The notes beneath the pieces were generated by a model. The model was not told the origin of the DNA. It saw only the letters and a program-made list of their open reading frames with translations, and made no database searches. From Budvicia aquatica DSM 5075 = ATCC 35567 (GTDB lineage Bacteria > Pseudomonadota > Gammaproteobacteria > Enterobacterales > Enterobacteriaceae): DNA of 51,450 nt. The stretch's first letter is position 1. Every line of letters starts with the position of its first letter. Location of the stretch: contig NZ_ATYS01000016.1 of NCBI RefSeq assembly GCF_000427805.1, positions 1 through 51,450 of the forward strand, in the 5' to 3' direction. Positions 42,463 through 51,450 of this stretch are shown here, piece by piece. The translations under genes were made by a program, and so were the position numbers.

Positions 42463-43359
42463 CTAGTTCAGGGCTTTATCGTTAGGTGCTTTAAACAGTT
42501 TTTTCATATCATCAGAAAGGTCAAAGTTCATATTCAGACCTTTTGGTGGAATAGGCTGTTTGAACCATTTGTCATAAGATTTTTCTGCCACTCCGGTAGT
42601 TTGAGCGGTGGCGATAGTTTGATCCAGTAAGGCTTTAAACTGAGCGTCGTCTTTACGTAACATACAGCCATAAGCTTCAAAGGATTTAGGGGTACCGACG
42701 ATAACCCAGTCATCAGGTTTTTTGGATTTAGCTCTTTCACCGGCTAACAGAGCATCGTCGATCATAAATGCGCTAGCACGGCCGCTTTCAACGGTACGGA
42801 AGGAATCACCGTGGTCTTTAGCACTGATGATGCGCATTTCCATCTTTTCGCTGTCGTTTAGCTTATTCAGTAACGCTTCTGAAGTGGTTCCTGAAGTCAC
42901 AACAACGTTTTTACCTTTTAGATCAGGGAAATCTTTAATATCAGATCCCTTTTTAACTAACAGGCGAGTACCAACCACAAAAATGGTATTCGAGAAATCA
43001 GCCTGCTTTTGGCGCTCAACGTTGTTAGTGGTTGATCCACACTCAAAATCGAAACTCCCGTTTTGTAATAGCGGGATACGGTTTTGCGAGGTGATTGGAA
43101 TCAACTTAACCTGAAGGTTAGGCATATCGAGCTTCTTTTTAACCGCATCAACGATCAGATTTGAGTAATCTTGTGAGTAACCGACAACGTTCTGTTGATT
43201 ATCATAGTAGGAGAAAGGAACTGAAGATTCTCTGTGACCAACGGTGATCACGCCGCTATCTTTTATTTTCTTTAAGGTACCATTCAGATCTTCAGCATGA
43301 AGCGCAGTACTTGTCAGACCCATTAAAACTAACGGTAGTACCAACTTACGTAATTGCAT
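42463..43359 (-). CDS. gltI: Glutamate/aspartate periplasmic binding protein
   Basis: The 298-residue solute-binding protein has a signal peptide (MQLRKLVLPLVLMGLTSTALHA|ED). The mature part follows the family: 'ITVGHRESSVPFSYYDNQQNVVGYSQDYSN', 'FECGSTTNNVERQKQADFSNTIFVVGTRLLVKKGS' and 'VVTSGTTSEALLNKL', the ligand-binding loops for acidic amino acids. It delivers glutamate and aspartate to GltJKL. It heads the operon. Confidence 0.97.
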   Translation of the reverse strand: MQLRKLVLPLVLMGLTSTALHAEDLNGTLKKIKDSGVITVGHRESSVPFSYYDNQQNVVGYSQDYSNLIVDAVKKKLDMPNLQVKLIPITSQNRIPLLQNGSFDFECGSTTNNVERQKQADFSNTIFVVGTRLLVKKGSDIKDFPDLKGKNVVVTSGTTSEALLNKLNDSEKMEMRIISAKDHGDSFRTVESGRASAFMIDDALLAGERAKSKKPDDWVIVGTPKSFEAYGCMLRKDDAQFKALLDQTIATAQTTGVAEKSYDKWFKQPIPPKGLNMNFDLSDDMKKLFKAPNDKALN

Positions 43360-43899
43360 GACTTACTCCTTCATTGTTATCAATATAATGTTGTGACAGC
43401 GTTATTTCCCATTAGCCAGCGCCTTTTGCCGCTAATGATGTAATTAAAATGTAGATTAATGCTGTGCATATGTAAAATATTCAACACTTTGATTACCTAC
43501 AATTTGCACCATTAGTGAGCGGTTTCACATCTCCGCCCCTTTTTGGTGCGACTTTGCACTTGGAAAGTGCGTCTTATCTTTAACGGTCAGAAATTTCAGG
43601 AATATCTGTCTATTTTTGTCCGCCTCACTAAATATCTAGCAAGGTACGTGCCAAGTCTCTGATATGTTAAATAGTTGTTTAAATGAATATAAGTATTAGA
43701 CGAGGCTACTTTAAACCAAATGTCACTGGGATTAACGAGGGGAATGCTGGCTGGCGGCTGATAGATGATCTACCGATATCGACTCTGAAGTTAGAGATTA
43801 ATAATGGATTTACAATACGGGCTAAAAGGCTACTCAGTGATGATGCCTATTCTGCTGAAAATTAACCCTCTGATGGTCAGAGGGTTAATCACGGAAAGG
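43360..43899. other. Intergenic region upstream of gltI
   Basis: This 540-base stretch holds the gltI promoter. Near 43503-43580 there are several GCACC/GGTGC half-sites and the partial palindrome GCACTTTCCAAGTGC, which look like NtrC-type or other operator halves but do not form a full site. A 60-codon plus-strand frame (43683-43865) runs into the lnt terminator. No other structure was seen. Confidence 0.5.
43862..43888 (-). terminator. Terminator of the ybeZ-ybeY-ybeX-lnt operon
   Basis: TTAACCCTCTGA, loop TGG and TCAGAGGGTTAA form a perfect 12-base-pair stem, 12 bases downstream of the lnt stop on the minus strand, with TTTTC close behind. Confidence 0.85.
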
Positions 43900-45432
43900 T
43901 TATTTGTTATTTTTGCGGGAAAAGAACAAAGCGCTGCCGACCAATATTAGGGTAATTAACCACATAGGTAATGCACCCATGGTTGCATAAGGGGTCATTC
44001 CGGTGGTTGGTGTAACCTTAACGTTTAAAACTTCACGTTTGAACTGTGGGAGTTTTGCAATAACTTCACCCTGAGCATCAATCGCGCCTGTTACGCCGGT
44101 ATTGGTACTGCGCAGCATCGGGCGACCTAGCTCAAGCGCCCGCATACGGGCCATCTGAAAATGCTGCCATGGACCGATAGAATCACCAAACCAGGCGTCA
44201 TTAGAGATGGTTAATAAGAAATCAGTTTCACGGGTAAAATTATCTCTGACCTGCTGGCCGATAATCACTTCATAACAAATTACGCTGGTGATGTTATATC
44301 CGGAGGCACTCACCGGTGGCTGACGATATTCACCTTCACTGATTGATGACATCGGCAGGTCAAAAAATGCAGCCAGTGGCCGAAGAATAGATTCAAACGG
44401 AACGTATTCTCCGAACAGAACCAGATGATGCTTGTTATAGCGATTGGTTCCGGCGTAGTCATAAGGCGTTTCATTACCTAATACAATCATGGTGTTGTAA
44501 TAATCAGCACCTTCGGCACGGCTGCGATAATCAATAATGCCGGTAATCAGACTGGTATTATTTTGGCGGAATGCGTTGTCCAGACGATTCAGAAACGCAG
44601 ATTGCCGCATTTCAATATCGGGGATCGCGGCTTCCGGCCAAATAACAATGCGTGATTTACCAAGATAAGGAATGGATTCATCGACATATGCATCTAGCGT
44701 AGGCTGAAGCTGGTTAGGATTCCATTTTAATGACTGAGCAATATTACCCTGTACCAATGCAATATCGACAGCCCGGTCCGGTTGTTCAGTCACCCATTGT
44801 ATTTGCTTTAACGGCCAAGGCGCTAAGATGCAAACAGCCGCAATGACTAGCGGAAAAATTCGCTTAGTGCTGGCGGCTAAAACCAGTAAGCCACTGATGG
44901 CGATTAACAGCATAGTGATGCCATCAACCCCCAGAATAGGAGCGATACCTTTCAGCGGCCCATCGATTTGGCTATAGCCAAACTGTAACCACGGAAAGCC
45001 GGTAAAAACCCAACCACGCAGAAATTCAGTTATTTGCCACAGGGCCGGCGCCGCAATGACCAGGCGCCAGACAGAGGATTTAGGCCAGAATTTAGCTAAT
45101 AACCAGCCAAAAAGCATCGGGTACAGTGACAGATAAGCCGCAAGTAATGCCACCAGTCCGATACTGATAGGCATTGGCAGCCCGCCAAACTGGTCGATAC
45201 TGACATAAACCCAATTAATGCCGGAGCCAAATAGCCCAAGACCCCAGAAGAAAGCGATGGTCATTGACTGTTTTGGTGAGCGGTTTAGCGTTAAGCCTAA
45301 AAGCCCACACAGTGAAATAAGGGCAGCAGGCCAGAAGTCAAAAGGTGCCAGCGACAATGTTCCGCAGGCACCTAAAATTAACGCCAGCAGAACGCGAGTC
45401 CACTGGCGATTAAATAAGGGGGCAAAAGCCAT
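43900..45432 (-). CDS. lnt: Apolipoprotein N-acyltransferase
   Basis: The 510-residue inner-membrane enzyme adds the third acyl chain to lipoproteins. About six N-terminal helices are followed by a periplasmic nitrilase domain with the catalytic triad E267 ([10 protein letters not shown]), K334 ([14 protein letters not shown]) and C386 (SVICYEVI), and a last helix at the C-terminus. Positions equal E. coli within one residue. It follows ybeX by seven bases. Confidence 0.97.
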   Translation of the reverse strand: MAFAPLFNRQWTRVLLALILGACGTLSLAPFDFWPAALISLCGLLGLTLNRSPKQSMTIAFFWGLGLFGSGINWVYVSIDQFGGLPMPISIGLVALLAAYLSLYPMLFGWLLAKFWPKSSVWRLVIAAPALWQITEFLRGWVFTGFPWLQFGYSQIDGPLKGIAPILGVDGITMLLIAISGLLVLAASTKRIFPLVIAAVCILAPWPLKQIQWVTEQPDRAVDIALVQGNIAQSLKWNPNQLQPTLDAYVDESIPYLGKSRIVIWPEAAIPDIEMRQSAFLNRLDNAFRQNNTSLITGIIDYRSRAEGADYYNTMIVLGNETPYDYAGTNRYNKHHLVLFGEYVPFESILRPLAAFFDLPMSSISEGEYRQPPVSASGYNITSVICYEVIIGQQVRDNFTRETDFLLTISNDAWFGDSIGPWQHFQMARMRALELGRPMLRSTNTGVTGAIDAQGEVIAKLPQFKREVLNVKVTPTTGMTPYATMGALPMWLITLILVGSALFFSRKNNK

Positions 45433-45439
45433 ATACTAT

Positions 45440-46318
45440 TTATTCTTCCAATTGAGGCTGTGGCGATTCATCAGGAATCGTGACATGAACCTGAATAATG
45501 CGCCGGCTGTCAGCCATAGCCACTTTAAACTGGTAGCCATCGATAGTAATAATCTCTCCCCGGGACGGTAAATGGCCAAAGGCTTGCATAATTAAACCGC
45601 CGATGGTGTCCACTTCTTCATCGCTGAAAGACGTTGAGAAGACTTCATTAAACTCTTCGATAGGCGTAAGTGCCCGCACGGTAAAAGTATGGCGGCTTAG
45701 CTGGCGAATATCGCGATCTTCAATATCGTCATATTCATCTTCGATTTCGCCAACAATCAGCTCGAGGATGTCTTCGATAGTGACCAGACCGGATACGCCG
45801 CCGAACTCGTCAACTACAATCGCCATATGATAGCGCTGGGAGCGGAACTCTTTAAGCATGCGGTCAACCCGCTTGCTTTCAGGCACCACCACAGCAGGCC
45901 GTAAGACTTTATCAATACTGAATGGCTGAGAATCTTTACTCATAAATGGCAATAAATCTTTAGCCATTAAAATGCCTTCAATATGGTCTTTGTCTTCACT
46001 GATGACCGGGAATCGGGAGTGGGCAGATTCAATAATCACATCCAGACACTCTTCCAGCGGTTGATTACGTTTTAAGGTAATCATCTGGGAGCGTGGGATC
46101 ATGATATCGCGAACCCGTTGCTCAGCAATATCCATCACGCCTTCCAGCATGTCACGGGTATCGGGATCAATCAGGTCGTTTTGCTCTGAATCTCGGATAA
46201 GATCAACCAAGTCACCGCGGTTTTTAGGCTCACCGTGAAAAAATTGACCAAGGATTAGGGAAAAGAAGCCCTTTTTGGGAACGGGGCCATCGTTACTTTG
46301 TGAATGATCGTCGCTCAT
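45440..46318 (-). CDS. ybeX: CBS-domain protein YbeX (CorC)
   Basis: The 292-residue protein carries a CBS pair (about 65-190, with '[21 protein letters not shown]' and '[25 protein letters not shown]') and a C-terminal CorC/HlyC transporter-associated domain ending in acidic residues. It has been linked to magnesium and cobalt efflux and to ribosome assembly. It lacks a membrane domain, as in E. coli. It is in the operon ybeZ-ybeY-ybeX-lnt. Confidence 0.95.
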   Translation of the reverse strand: MSDDHSQSNDGPVPKKGFFSLILGQFFHGEPKNRGDLVDLIRDSEQNDLIDPDTRDMLEGVMDIAEQRVRDIMIPRSQMITLKRNQPLEECLDVIIESAHSRFPVISEDKDHIEGILMAKDLLPFMSKDSQPFSIDKVLRPAVVVPESKRVDRMLKEFRSQRYHMAIVVDEFGGVSGLVTIEDILELIVGEIEDEYDDIEDRDIRQLSRHTFTVRALTPIEEFNEVFSTSFSDEEVDTIGGLIMQAFGHLPSRGEIITIDGYQFKVAMADSRRIIQVHVTIPDESPQPQLEE

Positions 46319-46336
46319 GCATTCTTTATTAGTTAG

Positions 46337-46819
46337 TTAGACAGTGTCTTTTTCTGAGGCATAAGGGTCAGGATAACCCAACTCTTGCATGATCTCAGTT
46401 TCTAAAGACTCCATTTCTTCAGCATCATCATCTGTGATGTGGTCATACCCTAACAGATGGAGGCTACCATGGACAACCATATGCGCCCAATGTGCGAATA
46501 AAATCTTATTTTGCTCTGCGGCTTCCTTTTCTACCACCTGACGACAGATGATTAAATCCCCTAATAGCGGTAATTCTATTTCAGGGGGGGCTTCAAAAGG
46601 AAATGACAGAACGTTAGTGGGTTTATCCATATTTCGATAAGTGTGGTTAAGCTGGTGGCTTTCTTCGATGTCCACCAGTCTGATAGTCACTTCTGACTCA
46701 GCTTGAAAAGACAGAATGGTGCCGTCCAGCCAGCGCTGAAAATCTTGCTCACCTGGAAGACCTTGTTGGTCCTCACAGGCGATTTGTAAATCTAAAATAA
46801 CGTGCTTAGTGTCGGTCAT
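46337..46819 (-). CDS. ybeY: Endoribonuclease YbeY (16S rRNA maturation)
   Basis: The 160-residue metalloprotein has the zinc motif [11 protein letters not shown] (His 117, His 121, His 127) followed by an acidic helix. It is a single-strand endoribonuclease needed for 16S rRNA 3'-end maturation and ribosome quality control. The gene lies three bases behind ybeZ, and the pair is conserved. Confidence 0.97.
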   Translation of the reverse strand: MTDTKHVILDLQIACEDQQGLPGEQDFQRWLDGTILSFQAESEVTIRLVDIEESHQLNHTYRNMDKPTNVLSFPFEAPPEIELPLLGDLIICRQVVEKEAAEQNKILFAHWAHMVVHGSLHLLGYDHITDDDAEEMESLETEIMQELGYPDPYASEKDTV

Positions 46820-46822
46820 GGC

Positions 46823-47878
46823 TTAATGTCTATCCGGTTCAGAAGGGTGTTGATAATCGCGTTTACGTTGTTCTGCTTGTGAATCTCTGCGCTTTTGGTC
46901 TTCAGCTTCCCAGGCTTCATAGGCGATAACAATTCGAGCGACTACCGGGTGTCTGACAACGTCTTCGCTATGGAAGAAGTTAAAGCTGAGTTCGTCAACG
47001 TTGGATAATACTTCAATTGCGTGGCGTAATCCGGATTTTTGCGCCCTTGGTAAATCGATTTGAGTAATGTCACCGGTAATAACGGCCTTAGAGTTAAAGC
47101 CGATACGAGTCAGGAACATTTTCATTTGTTCTATCGAGGTATTCTGACTTTCATCCAGAATAATAAAGGCGTCGTTGAGCGTGCGTCCGCGCATATAGGC
47201 TAAAGGTGCAACTTCAATAACGTTGCGTTCGATTAATTTTTCAACCTTTTCAAACCCGAGCATTTCAAATAAAGCATCGTACAGCGGACGTAAATAAGGG
47301 TCGACTTTTTGGCTTAAATCGCCGGGTAAAAAACCTAGCTTTTCTCCTGCTTCAACCGCAGGGCGGGTGAGCAAGATTCGACGTATTTCTTGACGTTCCA
47401 ACGCATCGACTGCGGCAGCAACGGCCAGATAGGTTTTACCGGTTCCTGCGGGGCCAATACCAAATGTAATATCGTGGTCGAGAATATTAGCAATATACCG
47501 TGCCTGATTAGGCGTTCTTGGCTTGATCAGACCTCGTTTGGTCTTGATGATCACCGCCTTGCCATAATCCGGAACGGAGTCGGCTATTTGCTCCAACACG
47601 CCAGATTCTTTAATTGCCAGATGAATCTGGTCAGGTTCAATATCCTGCATGATGCCGCGCACAGGCGCAGTATCAACATAAAGGTTAAGAAGAATATCTT
47701 TAGCAACGTCAACACAGGAAGATTTTCCGACCAGCGTAAACTTATTATCGCGGCGGTTAATCTCAATGCCAAGGCGTCGCTCAAGCTGTTTAATATTGTC
47801 ATCAAACGGGCCGCATAAGTTGTTTAAACGTTCATTGTCTGCGGGTTCAAGCGAAACTTCTTGGGTAGCTATATTCAA
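46823..47878 (-). CDS. ybeZ: PhoH-like ATPase YbeZ
   Basis: The 351-residue protein has an N-terminal KH-like segment and a PhoH ATPase domain with Walker A GPAGTGKT (142-149) and Walker B 'AFIILDESQNTS'. It works with YbeY in rRNA processing. The C-terminal tail is short and rich in Arg, Gln and His. It heads the operon. The long gap upstream (47879-48354) holds its promoter and a REP-like repeat. Confidence 0.96.
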   Translation of the reverse strand: MNIATQEVSLEPADNERLNNLCGPFDDNIKQLERRLGIEINRRDNKFTLVGKSSCVDVAKDILLNLYVDTAPVRGIMQDIEPDQIHLAIKESGVLEQIADSVPDYGKAVIIKTKRGLIKPRTPNQARYIANILDHDITFGIGPAGTGKTYLAVAAAVDALERQEIRRILLTRPAVEAGEKLGFLPGDLSQKVDPYLRPLYDALFEMLGFEKVEKLIERNVIEVAPLAYMRGRTLNDAFIILDESQNTSIEQMKMFLTRIGFNSKAVITGDITQIDLPRAQKSGLRHAIEVLSNVDELSFNFFHSEDVVRHPVVARIVIAYEAWEAEDQKRRDSQAEQRKRDYQHPSEPDRH

Positions 47879-48354
47879 GTCAGACCTCTCATGCTGGGTT
47901 GGCGCAGTCAGCCTTATGCGCGGTAGTAATGTGCTTTTAGTTTGATTATAGATAACTTAAGTCATTATTCCTATGGTGCTTTCGGTTAATGCTAGCGGTT
48001 CGAGCATGAATAGCCTGTTTTTTATCTGCCTGTATTTTTGAAGTGGATTCCATTTTGGAACCAGTCAGTGAGATTAGGTCGGTTAATTAAAGAAGGTGAG
48101 CAAAGCGGTGAAGCAATAGCTTGGGATAAGTTAGATTTTATGCACAGAATGGACAACATTCAGCATGCTGAAAAATAAGTTATTAATCTTAACGGCCAAG
48201 GTGAGGAATAAAGCCGGGATGACGAGAGAGCAACCGCGTTGTCGGTTAGCTAAAACTTGAATCCCGGCTTTCGCCGGGATGACGATATAGTAGGCTGATA
48301 TGATGTAGAAATACTTCACCGACCAACATCACATCTTTTTCTAGTCAGCGATAT
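47879..48354. other. Intergenic region between ybeZ and miaB
   Basis: The 476 bases carry the ybeZ promoter at the left and the REP-like repeat at 48212-48284. The 62-codon minus-strand frame through it reads VIPAKAGIQ, the usual false translation of this kind of repeat, and is not a gene. Confidence 0.7.
48212..48284. repeat. REP-like element, two GCCGGGATGACG units and a hairpin
   Basis: GCCGGGATGACG occurs twice, at about 48211-48222 and 48273-48284. The second forms the arm of a hairpin AATCCCGGC-TTTC-GCCGGGATGA (about 48260-48282). This GTCATCCCGGCGAAAGCCGGG-type sequence is a very widespread intergenic repeat, probably moved by RAYT-type transposases. No transposase gene was seen here. 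Confidence 0.7.
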
Positions 48355-49779
48355 TTATGGTTGGTATTGCCCGACACCCAGCTCATCTTCTTTGCGGGTT
48401 CTGGCAATAATGGCTTCAGGAGACTCCTGAACGCGGAGGTTCATCTCCTCCTCAGTTCTGACTAATTTGCCACGCAGGGAGTTAGGATAAACTTCAACAA
48501 TTTCAACGTCGGCAAACTTACCGATCATATCCGGTGTCCCTTCGAAGTTTACGATGCGATTGTTTTCTGTGCGGCCTGACAGTTCCATAATGCTTTTACG
48601 GGAAGTGCCTTCAACTAAAATTCGTTGAACGCTGCCCTGCATCCGACGGCTATATTGCATGGCCTGTTGGCTAATTCGCTCCTGTAATATATACAGACGC
48701 TGTTTTTTCTCATCTTCCGATACATCATCAACCATATCTGCTGCCGGCGTTCCAGGACGCGCTGAGAAGATAAAGCTGTAGCTCATATCGAAATCAACAT
48801 CGGCAATCAGCTTCATGGTTTGTTCGAAGTCCTGCTGGGTTTCCCCGGGGAAACCAACAATGAAGTCAGAGCTGACCTGGATATCCGGGCGCGCTGCGCG
48901 CAGCTTGCGAATAATTGACTTATATTCCAGTGCGGTATGGGTTCTTCCCATCATATTCAGCACGCGATCAGAGCCGCTTTGAACCGGTAAATGCACGAAA
49001 CTCACCAGCTCCGGGGTGTCTTTATAAACTTCCACAATATCATCAGTAAACTCGATAGGGTGGCTGGTGGTAAAACGCAGGCGGTCAATACCGTCAATGC
49101 TGGCAACTAAACGCAATAACTCGGCAAAAGTACAGATTCCGCCATCAAACGATGGGCCGCGATAGGCATTAACGTTTTGACCCAACAGATTAACTTCCCG
49201 AACGCCTTGAGCCGCAAGTTGAGCAATTTCAAACAGTACGTCGTCGCATGGACGGCTAACTTCTTCACCGCGGGTATAGGGCACAACGCAATAAGTACAG
49301 TACTTATTACAGCCTTCCATAATGGAAACAAAGGCGGTAGGGCCTTCAGCCTTAGGCTCCGGCAAACGGTCAAATTTCTCGATCTCCGGGAAGCTGATGT
49401 CCAGCACCGGACTGCGAGTTCCGCTGACGTGGTTAATCATTTCCGGCAGGCGGTGTAAGGTTTGTGGTCCGAAGATAATATCAACGAACGGGGCGCGCTC
49501 GCGGATGTGCTCACCTTCTTGAGAAGCAACACAGCCACCAATGCCGATAATAATATCCGGTCGTGAGTCTTTGAATTTTTTCCAGCGGCCTAACTGATGG
49601 AATACTTTTTCCTGGGCTTTTTCGCGAATCGAGCAGGTATTCAGTAACAGAATATCCGCTTCTTCAGCGATTTCAGTCATCTGAAGGCCGTGAGTACTTT
49701 CTAATAGGTCGGCCATTTTAGATGAATCATACTCATTCATCTGGCAACCCCAAGTCTTAATATATAGTTTCTTAGTCAT
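48355..49779 (-). CDS. miaB: tRNA-2-methylthio-N6-isopentenyladenosine synthase
   Basis: The 474-residue radical-SAM methylthiotransferase modifies A37 of tRNAs reading UNN codons. The N-terminal cluster is bound by C12 (GCQMNEYDS), C49 (NTCSIREKA) and C83 (GGCVAS), and the radical-SAM cluster by C157, C161 and C164 (CNKYCTYC). A TRAM domain forms the end. All positions equal those of E. coli MiaB. It is divergent from ubiF, as in E. coli. Confidence 0.98.
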   Translation of the reverse strand: MTKKLYIKTWGCQMNEYDSSKMADLLESTHGLQMTEIAEEADILLLNTCSIREKAQEKVFHQLGRWKKFKDSRPDIIIGIGGCVASQEGEHIRERAPFVDIIFGPQTLHRLPEMINHVSGTRSPVLDISFPEIEKFDRLPEPKAEGPTAFVSIMEGCNKYCTYCVVPYTRGEEVSRPCDDVLFEIAQLAAQGVREVNLLGQNVNAYRGPSFDGGICTFAELLRLVASIDGIDRLRFTTSHPIEFTDDIVEVYKDTPELVSFVHLPVQSGSDRVLNMMGRTHTALEYKSIIRKLRAARPDIQVSSDFIVGFPGETQQDFEQTMKLIADVDFDMSYSFIFSARPGTPAADMVDDVSEDEKKQRLYILQERISQQAMQYSRRMQGSVQRILVEGTSRKSIMELSGRTENNRIVNFEGTPDMIGKFADVEIVEVYPNSLRGKLVRTEEEMNLRVQESPEAIIARTRKEDELGVGQYQP

Positions 49780-49938
49780 CGATTCGTTTACTCAGTACAG
49801 GTTAAAGCCCATGCAGGGCGCACATTGTAATAGTTTGTTAGCCCCGTGACCAGCGATAGGCGATCTTCAAGACTGAAGGAATTGTAAAAATCCGGTACAC
49901 TTTATTTCAGTAAGGATTAACAGCAATGGGATGACAAG

Positions 49939-51129
49939 ATGAACAATACAATAAAAAATTATGATGCCATTATTGTCGGCGGTGGCATGGTTGGTGCCGC
50001 TGCAGCCTTGGGATTAGTTCAAGCTGGTTGGTCAGTGGCTATTATTGAGCATGAAAGCCCGTCTGAATTTATTGCTGATAGTGAACCCGATATTCGAATT
50101 TCGGCTATCGGATGTACCTCCGTCGCATTACTTGAACGTTTAGGTGCCTGGTCGGCTATTAAGAAAATGCGCATTACTCCCTATCGACGTCTTGAAACCT
50201 GGGAGTGGGAAGAGTCGAAAGTTGTTTTTGATGCGGCATCGCTTTCATTGCCCGAACTTGGATTTATGGTTGAGAACCGTTTACTTCAGTTAGGATTATG
50301 GCAGCAGTTTGAACAGTATGCTGATTTGGATCTTTACTGCCCGGCAAAGTTAGAGCGAATGGTTAAAACAGCGCAACGACCTGAACGCTGGGATGTCATT
50401 TTGGATAACGGGGATTGTTTACGATCTCCGCTGGTTATTGGTGCTGACGGGGCTAACTCGATGGTACGAAAACTAGCCGGCATCGGCATTACAGGCTGGC
50501 AATATCGTCAATCCTGTATGTTGATTTCAGTCGAGACTCAAGATTTACCTGAGGATACAACCTGGCAGAAATTCTACCCATCCGGGCCGCGCGCATTTTT
50601 GCCTCTGTTTGATCGTCATGCGTCACTGGTGTGGTATGACTCTCCGGCCCGTATTCGGCATTTACAGTCCCTTTCATTAGCTGAACTGGATCGTGAAATT
50701 GCCAGCGGATTTCCTGAACGACTAGGTTCAGTTAAGGCTAAGGCTGCGGCATCTTTTCCATTAATCCGTCGCCATGCTCAGCGCTACTTTAAATCTGGCG
50801 TGGTGATTGTTGGCGATGCCGCTCACACCATTAATCCACTGGCGGGGCAGGGGGTAAACTTAGGCTATCGGGATGTTGAAGTGCTGCTTGAAGTATTGAT
50901 AGATGCCAATAAGAAGGGCAAAGACTACGCGTCAGATGAGGTTCTCAATCGTTATCAGCTAAGACGATATCCGGATAATTTACTTATGCAGGCCGGAATG
51001 GACGTGTTCTACAAAGCCTTTAGCAATCAATTACCGCCGCTACGCCTAGTCCGTAATCTGGCTTTGATGGCCGCACAGCGGGCCGGGAAGCTAAAAGAAT
51101 GGGCGTTAAAGTATGCGCTAGGCCTTTAG
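49939..51129 (+). CDS. ubiF: 3-demethoxyubiquinol 3-hydroxylase UbiF
   Basis: The 396-residue FAD monooxygenase of the ubiquinone pathway adds the last ring hydroxyl, at C6. The FAD-binding N-terminus is VGGGMVGAAAALGL (13-26), with DxR-type 'EPDIRISAIG' and the conserved 'VVIVGDAAHTINPLAGQGVNLGYRDV' (about 289-314). It diverges from miaB. A terminator with a GAAA loop follows at about 51161-51182. Confidence 0.95.
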   Translation: MNNTIKNYDAIIVGGGMVGAAAALGLVQAGWSVAIIEHESPSEFIADSEPDIRISAIGCTSVALLERLGAWSAIKKMRITPYRRLETWEWEESKVVFDAASLSLPELGFMVENRLLQLGLWQQFEQYADLDLYCPAKLERMVKTAQRPERWDVILDNGDCLRSPLVIGADGANSMVRKLAGIGITGWQYRQSCMLISVETQDLPEDTTWQKFYPSGPRAFLPLFDRHASLVWYDSPARIRHLQSLSLAELDREIASGFPERLGSVKAKAAASFPLIRRHAQRYFKSGVVIVGDAAHTINPLAGQGVNLGYRDVEVLLEVLIDANKKGKDYASDEVLNRYQLRRYPDNLLMQAGMDVFYKAFSNQLPPLRLVRNLALMAAQRAGKLKEWALKYALGL

Positions 51130-51160
51130 GCTTATCCAAATACCCAGGCAAGACAAAAAG

Positions 51161-51182
51161 CTCGCGAAAGCGGGTTTTTTTA
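51161..51182 (+). terminator. Terminator of ubiF
   Basis: CTCGC, loop GAAA, GCGGG (with one U-G pair) and a run of seven T form a strong intrinsic terminator, about 35 bases after the ubiF stop. Confidence 0.85.
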
Positions 51183-51254
51183 TATCTGCATTTTTACTAA
51201 TGATGGGTATATCTAAGGAAGATGCCTAAGGGGAACTTAGAGAGAGTAAAAGAA

Positions 51255-51329
51255 TGGCTGGGGTACCAGGATTCGAACCTGGGGATGACGGGATCAAAAC
51301 CCGTTGCCTTACCGCTTGGCGATACCCCA
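51255..51329 (-). tRNA. tRNA-Gln (anticodon UUG)
   Basis: The 75-base gene begins TGGGGTATCGCCAAGCGG and ends with the encoded CCA. The anticodon loop is TTTTGAT, so the anticodon is UUG (Gln). The T-loop GGTTCGAATCC is intact, and acceptor bases TGGGGTA pair with TACCCCA. It lies 25 bases downstream of tRNA-Leu in the same direction, in the position of the E. coli metT-leuW-glnUW-metU-glnVX operon. Confidence 0.97.
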
Positions 51330-51354
51330 CCCGATGCATTGTCATTGAAGGAAA

Positions 51355-51439
51355 TGGTGCGGGAGGCGAGACTTGAACTCGCACACCTTGCGGCGCCAGA
51401 ACCTAAATCTGGTGCGTCTACCAATTTCGCCACTCCCGC
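51355..51439 (-). tRNA. tRNA-Leu (anticodon UAG)
   Basis: The 85-base gene begins GCGGGAGTGGCGAAATTGG and ends with encoded CCA. The anticodon loop TTTAGGT gives anticodon UAG (Leu). A long variable arm (GCGCCGCAAGGTGT region) marks a type II tRNA. It corresponds to E. coli leuW, which is also next to ubiF. An upstream tRNA-Met may lie outside the window. Confidence 0.97.
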
Positions 51440-51450
51440 AAATATATTAT

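Noticed and set aside
43503-43580. NtrC or sigma-54 site upstream of gltI
   Set aside because: Half-sites GCACC and GGTGC occur, but no complete palindrome or -24/-12 pair could be found.
48131-48319. 62-codon minus-strand frame with VIPAKAGIQ
   Set aside because: This is the well-known false translation of a REP-like repeat.
1-51450. CRISPR array, prophage, integron or toxin-antitoxin module
   Set aside because: No regularly spaced repeats, phage structural or integrase genes, or paired toxin-antitoxin frames were seen in the window.

Overview
The window is chromosomal DNA from a gammaproteobacterium of the order Enterobacterales. The long run ubiF - miaB - ybeZ - ybeY - ybeX - lnt - gltIJKL - leuS - lptE - holA - nadD - rsfS - rlmH - mrdA - mrdB - rlpA - dacA - ybeD - lipB - lipA - tatE follows the Escherichia coli order almost gene for gene, but the proteins have diverged well beyond E. 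coli/Salmonella distance and the DNA is more AT-rich. An early-branching family such as Budviciaceae is my guess, not something I can prove from the sequence. All identifications rest on reading the translated sequence and on remembered family features; no database was searched.

Layout. (1) 1-5200 is an accessory, AT-rich stretch. It holds an IS50/Tn5-like outer-end sequence, a membrane protein gene with a (GGTT)7 tract, several microproteins (54, 42, 26 and 29 residues, below usual ORF cut-offs), a 26-codon ORF behind a double CRP-type site, a possible small RNA, a periplasmic protein, alkB, and a GC-rich structured island between two identical terminators. (2) 5221-11236 is respiratory and copper related: a Tat-exported molybdenum hydroxylase operon (Mo subunit, two-cluster 2Fe-2S subunit, triheme cytochrome c) and a copC-copD pair. 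(3) 11684-15573 holds leuE, a few small secreted proteins and lipoproteins, a zinc-ribbon protein and endA. (4) 15737-18349 holds rtcB2-prfH, a ribosome rescue and 16S rRNA repair pair, with a well-formed promoter and a 15-codon leader ORF behind a full-strength Shine-Dalgarno sequence, then a yiiX-like hydrolase gene. (5) 18645-24438 is a ynbABCD-type phospholipid cluster enlarged by a PlsC-like acyltransferase and a small membrane protein, followed by tatE. (6) 24856-49779 is the conserved minus-strand housekeeping block: lipoate synthesis, cell elongation and wall enzymes, ribosome maturation, NAD synthesis, the polymerase III delta subunit, LptE, LeuRS, glutamate/aspartate uptake, lipoprotein acylation, rRNA maturation and tRNA modification. 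(7) 49939 to the end holds ubiF and two tRNA genes (Gln-UUG, Leu-UAG) on the opposite strand.

How the parts work together. mrdA, mrdB, rlpA and dacA build and trim lateral-wall peptidoglycan. lipB and lipA make lipoyl groups. lnt, lptE and the many small lipoproteins belong to envelope biogenesis. ybeY, ybeZ, rlmH, rsfS, rtcB2 and prfH all act on ribosomes. The most interesting parts are the rtcB2-prfH leader, the CRP-controlled microprotein or small RNA at 2.3-2.5 kb, the extended ynb lipid cluster, and the structured island near 5.0 kb.
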